Source: Treponema sp. UBA4377 (GTDB lineage Bacteria > Spirochaetota > Spirochaetia > Treponematales > Treponemataceae). Taken from it: a stretch of 64,000 nucleotides of DNA. Numbering within the stretch: position 1 is the stretch's first letter; each line of letters begins with the position of its first letter. The notes under the pieces are model-generated. The model was given only the letters and a program-made list of their open reading frames with translations. It had not been told where the DNA came from and did no database searches. Positions 60,181 through 64,000 of this stretch are shown here, in pieces. The position numbers were made by a program, and so were the translations under genes. Where the stretch lies: contig DGRX01000004.1 of the NCBI GenBank assembly GCA_002391235.1, forward strand, positions 157,951 to 221,950, given 5' to 3'.

Positions 60181-63100
60181 TTGTTGTGAACCTCCCACCA
60201 TGTGCCGTTCATTGTCGGGTAAGAAGAATCAGTGCCATCGGTTATACCATCATTTAAATGTTGTAAGAGGCTAAAGGGGAACCACTTTTTGAATTCGCTC
60301 TCATTTTTAGAGATATTATGTGAACTGTTTGCATAACCATTTGCATAAGATAAAGTTAGATTCCAGTCTTTGGGCCATCCAAAGAAATTTTTGGGATCAC
60401 AATTTCCACATCCAATAGTTACGGTTCCTTGATAAGATTTTAGTTGCGTTTTATGTGAGACAGTTATTGTATTTGTTCCTAAGCCAATAATTGAATCGTC
60501 GGCGGTGGCTCCAAATGGTCCTTCCTCACAGTTTAATATAAAATCACTTGCAAATCTTGAATTTTGGCCAGGTAATTTTCCAAAATTCGCTCTGTAATCG
60601 GTGTAGACATAATAGTATTGATAGAATGTAGCGAGATTATATGTCATTCTTGCAAAATAAGATCCATCAGCGCCATTTAAGGTTTTATTTTTTGGACCGG
60701 TTTTTACAGCACCCAATTGATATATTGAATCCGCTATTATCAATGTTACACACTTGGCAAATTCGTCAGTAGTGATTTTTCTATAAAGGCCAGCCTTTGT
60801 AGAAGTTGTGATTGATTCTCCCTGGCTATTCGTTCTTGTGGCGCTTACAGTGTATGTGTGTATGTAATCGCGCTGGACTTTTAGAATTCCGTTGTGTGTT
60901 CCTGTATTGTTAGTTTGATTTATGCTGCCGGGCGTTAGCGACATTGTAATTGTGTCGTCATTGGGTTTGAATTCAATTGCCGCGTCATACCAATTGTAAG
61001 CCGTAATTTTATTAGCCTTGTATTTTCTGACTCCGCCTTCGGTTTTGTCGTAGTCGTAAGTGTAAAGAGGCCAGCCCTTTTGCTTTCCTGGGTCGTAGTC
61101 GGTTATGTTAAGGTTTGTTAGGTCAACTGCATAGCTTGAAATATCGTTTCCAACCGCCCTGTTGTTGTCGTGGTCATAAAGATACCAGTTGAAAGTTTCG
61201 GTATAGCTTTCGTTGGCTGCTGTTATTGGAGCGCTTGCAATTGTCGGCAAACTGAACATGTAGCCAACATTCATTTTTTCAGCGTCCGTTATTTTTACAT
61301 TCTTTAGGCCGGACAAATATTCAACATAAGCCGCGTCTTCTCCGCTGGCGTTTGATATGTCCATGCCAGCTGTATAGGTAACTGCGTATTCAAGCGCTTG
61401 TATTGTGTCGTCGTATGCAGTTCCGGAATAATTTGCAGGCGTTAAGTTTAATGTGTCTACGGTGTTGTCGGTAATGATATTTGAGCCCATGTTTATGGCG
61501 GGAATCCAAGCGTCGTTGCTTCCTTTTTTGCGGTACCAAATTGTGGGGATTTTATTTTTGTCTATGGCGCTTTGCGGGCGTTCCCAAGTAAGGATGACTT
61601 TGTCAGAGTATTCCGCTTTTGTAGCCTCAACCGCCAAGCCGTAGCCTGTCGTGTAGCCGATTTTTTCTGCGCTGGCAATGTTTGCGTAAGTGTCTGTCGT
61701 ATATGTGGTCAAGTCAGTGTTTGGAATTTTCCATTGGCTTGGATTGTCAACATCGTCTGGGTTTTTGTTTTCTTCAGACAATAGGGGCAAGACCGTGTAA
61801 GTGTACGGAATGCCAAGCGCCAAATACTGTTGGTTTTTATCGTAGGCTCCGTTTCCAGCGGCCTTTGAGTATATGTCTGTAAGAGTAAATGTTCCGTCGG
61901 CAAGCGTTACGTTGATGTTTCCGTTGGTCTTAGTTCCGTCGGCCTTAACATAGTAAACGTCCAAAGACGGCTCGTTGCTCGTGGCGTTTCCGCTTGCGTC
62001 TTTTCCGGTAACCATCGCGGGTCGCAAGCGGTAGACTGCGTAGCCTTTAGCTCCGTCAAGGGCTTTCCAAGTTACTTTTACGCTTGTTTTGGCCACTTCG
62101 TCGCTTTCGGTTGCCTTAAGGTCAACGCAAGCGGGGCCGATCGTCCAAACGTCTTTTTCGGCCGGATTTTTGCCCTTGGGGTTGTTTTGGTTGTCCAAAG
62201 CGCTAATGGCGGTGACAACTAGCTTTGCGGCCTTGCCCGAAAGCAAGGCGTTGTTCCAACCGTATGGCTTTGTGATTGTAAGGCTTATTATTCCTGTTGG
62301 CGCGTCAAGGCTGCTTGTGACTGTAAGGCCGTCAGGTACATTGTAGGCGCTTCCGTCCTTTGACACCATAAAGATGACGCCGTTTCCGAATGTTCCTGCG
62401 CTTCCTAGCTTAACTTCGTATTCTTCGGCTGCAACAGCCTGAGTCCATGTTGCGCTTATCTCTGTGTAAGAGTTCGCCGTAAAGCTTATCACAGGCTTTC
62501 CAAGCGTTCTGGCTGTCTTTGTGTTTCCTGTGGTGTTGTTGGCCTTAAGATTGTAGCGGTATTCGTAGCCTTCTTCGACGGCGTGCTCGTAGCTGCCGGT
62601 GTAGGCGCCGTTCACCTTAAGTTGGTCGGAGCTGATTGTGCCGCCGTCAACTTTGCCGTTAGTGGCTATGTCCCACTTTTCCCAAAGAAGGTTGTAGTCG
62701 ACTTCGTCTTCAGGAAGCCATGTGACAAGAATTTTATTTGTCCATCCGCCTTCCACCGTAATCTCGGCATTCGGAGCGGTGGCGTTTCTGTCAACGCTGA
62801 TAAGGTCTATGGCCTCTACTTTGTCCATGTAGTTGCCCAAGATTTTGTCTTTGTCGGTGAACTTGGCAGGAACGACGTAAAGGGTGTAGCGGTATAGTCC
62901 GCTTGCGTTCGCCGCGTCGCCAGCCAAGTCGTAAGTTTGGGTTACTTGCGCGACTTTTTCCAGGCTGCCCAACAAGACGTTTCCGTTGGTGTCGGTAATC
63001 CAGCTGTCGGTTCCAGTTGAATCAGTCGCGGTCGTTCGATTTTGGCGTATGGCAAATTTGTATTCCTGCGCCTTGTCCAAGTCGTTCCACGAGGCTTCAA

Positions 63101-64000
63101 AGCCAAGCGAAACGCTGTCAACTTTTGTGTCGTCCGCGGGGTTTATTGTTTTCTTAAAGTCTTTTACTTTAAATTCTGGGTGAGCGGCGGCCCAACCTTG
63201 CGCCGTGTTGGCGACCGCTTCTTTGCTTTTTACGGTGGAATCATAGCCGAAGCTATTCACCGCGCTAAAGTTTGTGTCGATGATCGAAACTATGCGGTAG
63301 TCGTACTTGACGCCGCGAGCGACGGAAGTTGAACTGTTTCCCACCGCGTCCGGCCATTCAATCATCGCGCCTTCTGTGTATGCGTCGTAGGCTTCTTTTG
63401 TGGGCTTTGTAGTCGTTCCGTCAAAGTAGAGAGTTGGAACAATCGTGCGGTATGTTGTTTCTGTTGAGCGCTTGCGCTGTATTTCAAAGCATAAGGGGAA
63501 GTTCTTTTCATCTGAATTGACGCCTGAACCTATGGAAACTTGAACCATCGGCGGAAGCTTGATGAAAAGCTTTACATAGTCCACTGACTCGCCTTGGCTT
63601 GCAGTGAACTCTGGAGAAACGGGCGTGTACTGCGAAAGGGTTTTTTGAGAGACCTTTGGGCTGGACTCCACTTGGCTTTGGTCGCTCGTCACGTATGCGT
63701 CAACCTTAAAAGTATACTCTACATTTCCAGCCAAATTTTCAAAAGTGTACTGTTCGATGACGCTGGAATTGTTTTCGTCCCAAGCCTTTATGGTTGCGAT
63801 TTTTTCTTCGCTTCCATGGTATGCGTGAATTTCGTAGACAAGGCTTTTGGCGTATGTGTCGATTCCTACATTTCCCATGTACCAAAAGAGTGTTGCGGAT
63901 GTGTCTGTGATCGTAATGTCTGTAATTGCGGGAGTCGCTAGGCTTGTTCCCTTTACGATAGAGCTAAAGTCGGAACATTCGCCTTTTGTATTGACGGCGC
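60177..64000 (-). CDS. Large Fn3-like repeat exported protein, 5' end beyond the window (partial)
   Basis: The frame stays open from the stop at 60177 to the right edge, giving at least 1273 residues; the first ATG inside the window (63878) is internal. It carries repeated Fn3-like units (DSVSLGFEASWNDLDKAQEYKFAIR; NKILVTWLPEDEVDYNLLWEK; TSVKVTWKALDGAKGYAVYRLR; DKVILTWERPQSAIDKNKIPTIW). The last about 230 residues (from TDEFAKCVTLIIADSIYQLG) are different and encoded by visibly more A/T-rich DNA. Position and domain type make a lipoprotein or secreted paralogue of the next gene likely, but the N-terminus is not visible. It overlaps that gene by 4 nt. Confidence 0.75.
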   Translation of the reverse strand, partial: AVNTKGECSDFSSIVKGTSLATPAITDITITDTSATLFWYMGNVGIDTYAKSLVYEIHAYHGSEEKIATIKAWDENNSSVIEQYTFENLAGNVEYTFKVDAYVTSDQSQVESSPKVSQKTLSQYTPVSPEFTASQGESVDYVKLFIKLPPMVQVSIGSGVNSDEKNFPLCFEIQRKRSTETTYRTIVPTLYFDGTTTKPTKEAYDAYTEGAMIEWPDAVGNSSTSVARGVKYDYRIVSIIDTNFSAVNSFGYDSTVKSKEAVANTAQGWAAAHPEFKVKDFKKTINPADDTKVDSVSLGFEASWNDLDKAQEYKFAIRQNRTTATDSTGTDSWITDTNGNVLLGSLEKVAQVTQTYDLAGDAANASGLYRYTLYVVPAKFTDKDKILGNYMDKVEAIDLISVDRNATAPNAEITVEGGWTNKILVTWLPEDEVDYNLLWEKWDIATNGKVDGGTISSDQLKVNGAYTGSYEHAVEEGYEYRYNLKANNTTGNTKTARTLGKPVISFTANSYTEISATWTQAVAAEEYEVKLGSAGTFGNGVIFMVSKDGSAYNVPDGLTVTSSLDAPTGIISLTITKPYGWNNALLSGKAAKLVVTAISALDNQNNPKGKNPAEKDVWTIGPACVDLKATESDEVAKTSVKVTWKALDGAKGYAVYRLRPAMVTGKDASGNATSNEPSLDVYYVKADGTKTNGNINVTLADGTFTLTDIYSKAAGNGAYDKNQQYLALGIPYTYTVLPLLSEENKNPDDVDNPSQWKIPNTDLTTYTTDTYANIASAEKIGYTTGYGLAVEATKAEYSDKVILTWERPQSAIDKNKIPTIWYRKKGSNDAWIPAINMGSNIITDNTVDTLNLTPANYSGTAYDDTIQALEYAVTYTAGMDISNASGEDAAYVEYLSGLKNVKITDAEKMNVGYMFSLPTIASAPITAANESYTETFNWYLYDHDNNRAVGNDISSYAVDLTNLNITDYDPGKQKGWPLYTYDYDKTEGGVRKYKANKITAYNWYDAAIEFKPNDDTITMSLTPGSINQTNNTGTHNGILKVQRDYIHTYTVSATRTNSQGESITTSTKAGLYRKITTDEFAKCVTLIIADSIYQLGAVKTGPKNKTLNGADGSYFARMTYNLATFYQYYYVYTDYRANFGKLPGQNSRFASDFILNCEEGPFGATADDSIIGLGTNTITVSHKTQLKSYQGTVTIGCGNCDPKNFFGWPKDWNLTLSYANGYANSSHNISKNESEFKKWFPFSLLQHLNDGITDGTDSSYPTMNGTWWEVHNK

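Overview
The window looks like chromosomal DNA of a host-associated, fibre-degrading spirochaete, most likely Treponema-like. This is inferred from gene content: diderm lipoproteins with relaxed lipoboxes, giant Ig-like surface proteins, LacI-controlled glycan operons and a moderate GC content of roughly half. No rRNA, tRNA, CRISPR array, phage or transposase gene was seen.

Layout. 1-4.4 kb: the tail of an unidentified gene (possibly NUDIX), a 2H phosphoesterase, and a leftward operon of two acyl carrier proteins, a COG4648-like membrane domain fused to an AMP-dependent acyl ligase, and an EamA transporter. 4.6-11.4 kb: a galactan operon (LacI regulator, ganS-ganP-ganQ ABC importer, secreted GH53 lipoprotein). 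11.5-17.8 kb: a xylo-oligosaccharide operon (binding protein, two permeases, cytoplasmic GH43 beta-xylosidase, LacI regulator). Neither operon has an ABC ATPase, so a shared one encoded elsewhere is implied. 17.8-18.6 kb: a sirtuin. 18.8-44.0 kb: three consecutive giant envelope genes, namely a 1717-aa Ig-repeat protein ending in a probable outer-membrane barrel and two collinear paralogous lipoproteins of 3318 and 3350 aa. 44.1-50.0 kb: rsmE, a structured non-coding RNA candidate, cellobiose phosphorylase, glycerol kinase, yhbY and an HU-like gene. 50.1-56.6 kb: a PAP2 phosphatase overlapping a pair of M14-type genes (one with zinc ligands, one without), then a 1173-aa hybrid histidine kinase. 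56.6-64.0 kb: a leftward operon of exported proteins (two large Fn3-like proteins, a small lipoprotein, a barrel-like protein) that runs off the right edge.

Working together. GH53 outside the cell releases galacto-oligosaccharides for GanSPQ. The second importer feeds xylo-oligosaccharides to cytoplasmic GH43. Cellobiose phosphorylase saves ATP on cellobiose, and the whole picture is plant cell-wall feeding. The giant surface proteins, with about 25 kb of contiguous coding capacity, could serve attachment or a surface layer, but nothing in the sequence proves a function.

Two regulatory themes stand out. Many single genes have a sigma70-type promoter whose -10 lies only 6-8 nt before the start codon, which predicts leaderless mRNAs, often with TTGCAA as the -35. 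The sugar operons instead use strong Shine-Dalgarno sites and carry large intercistronic hairpins just after the binding-protein genes. Coordinates of starts were chosen from Shine-Dalgarno sites, promoters, signal peptides or overlaps. All statements are from reading the sequence without database searches.
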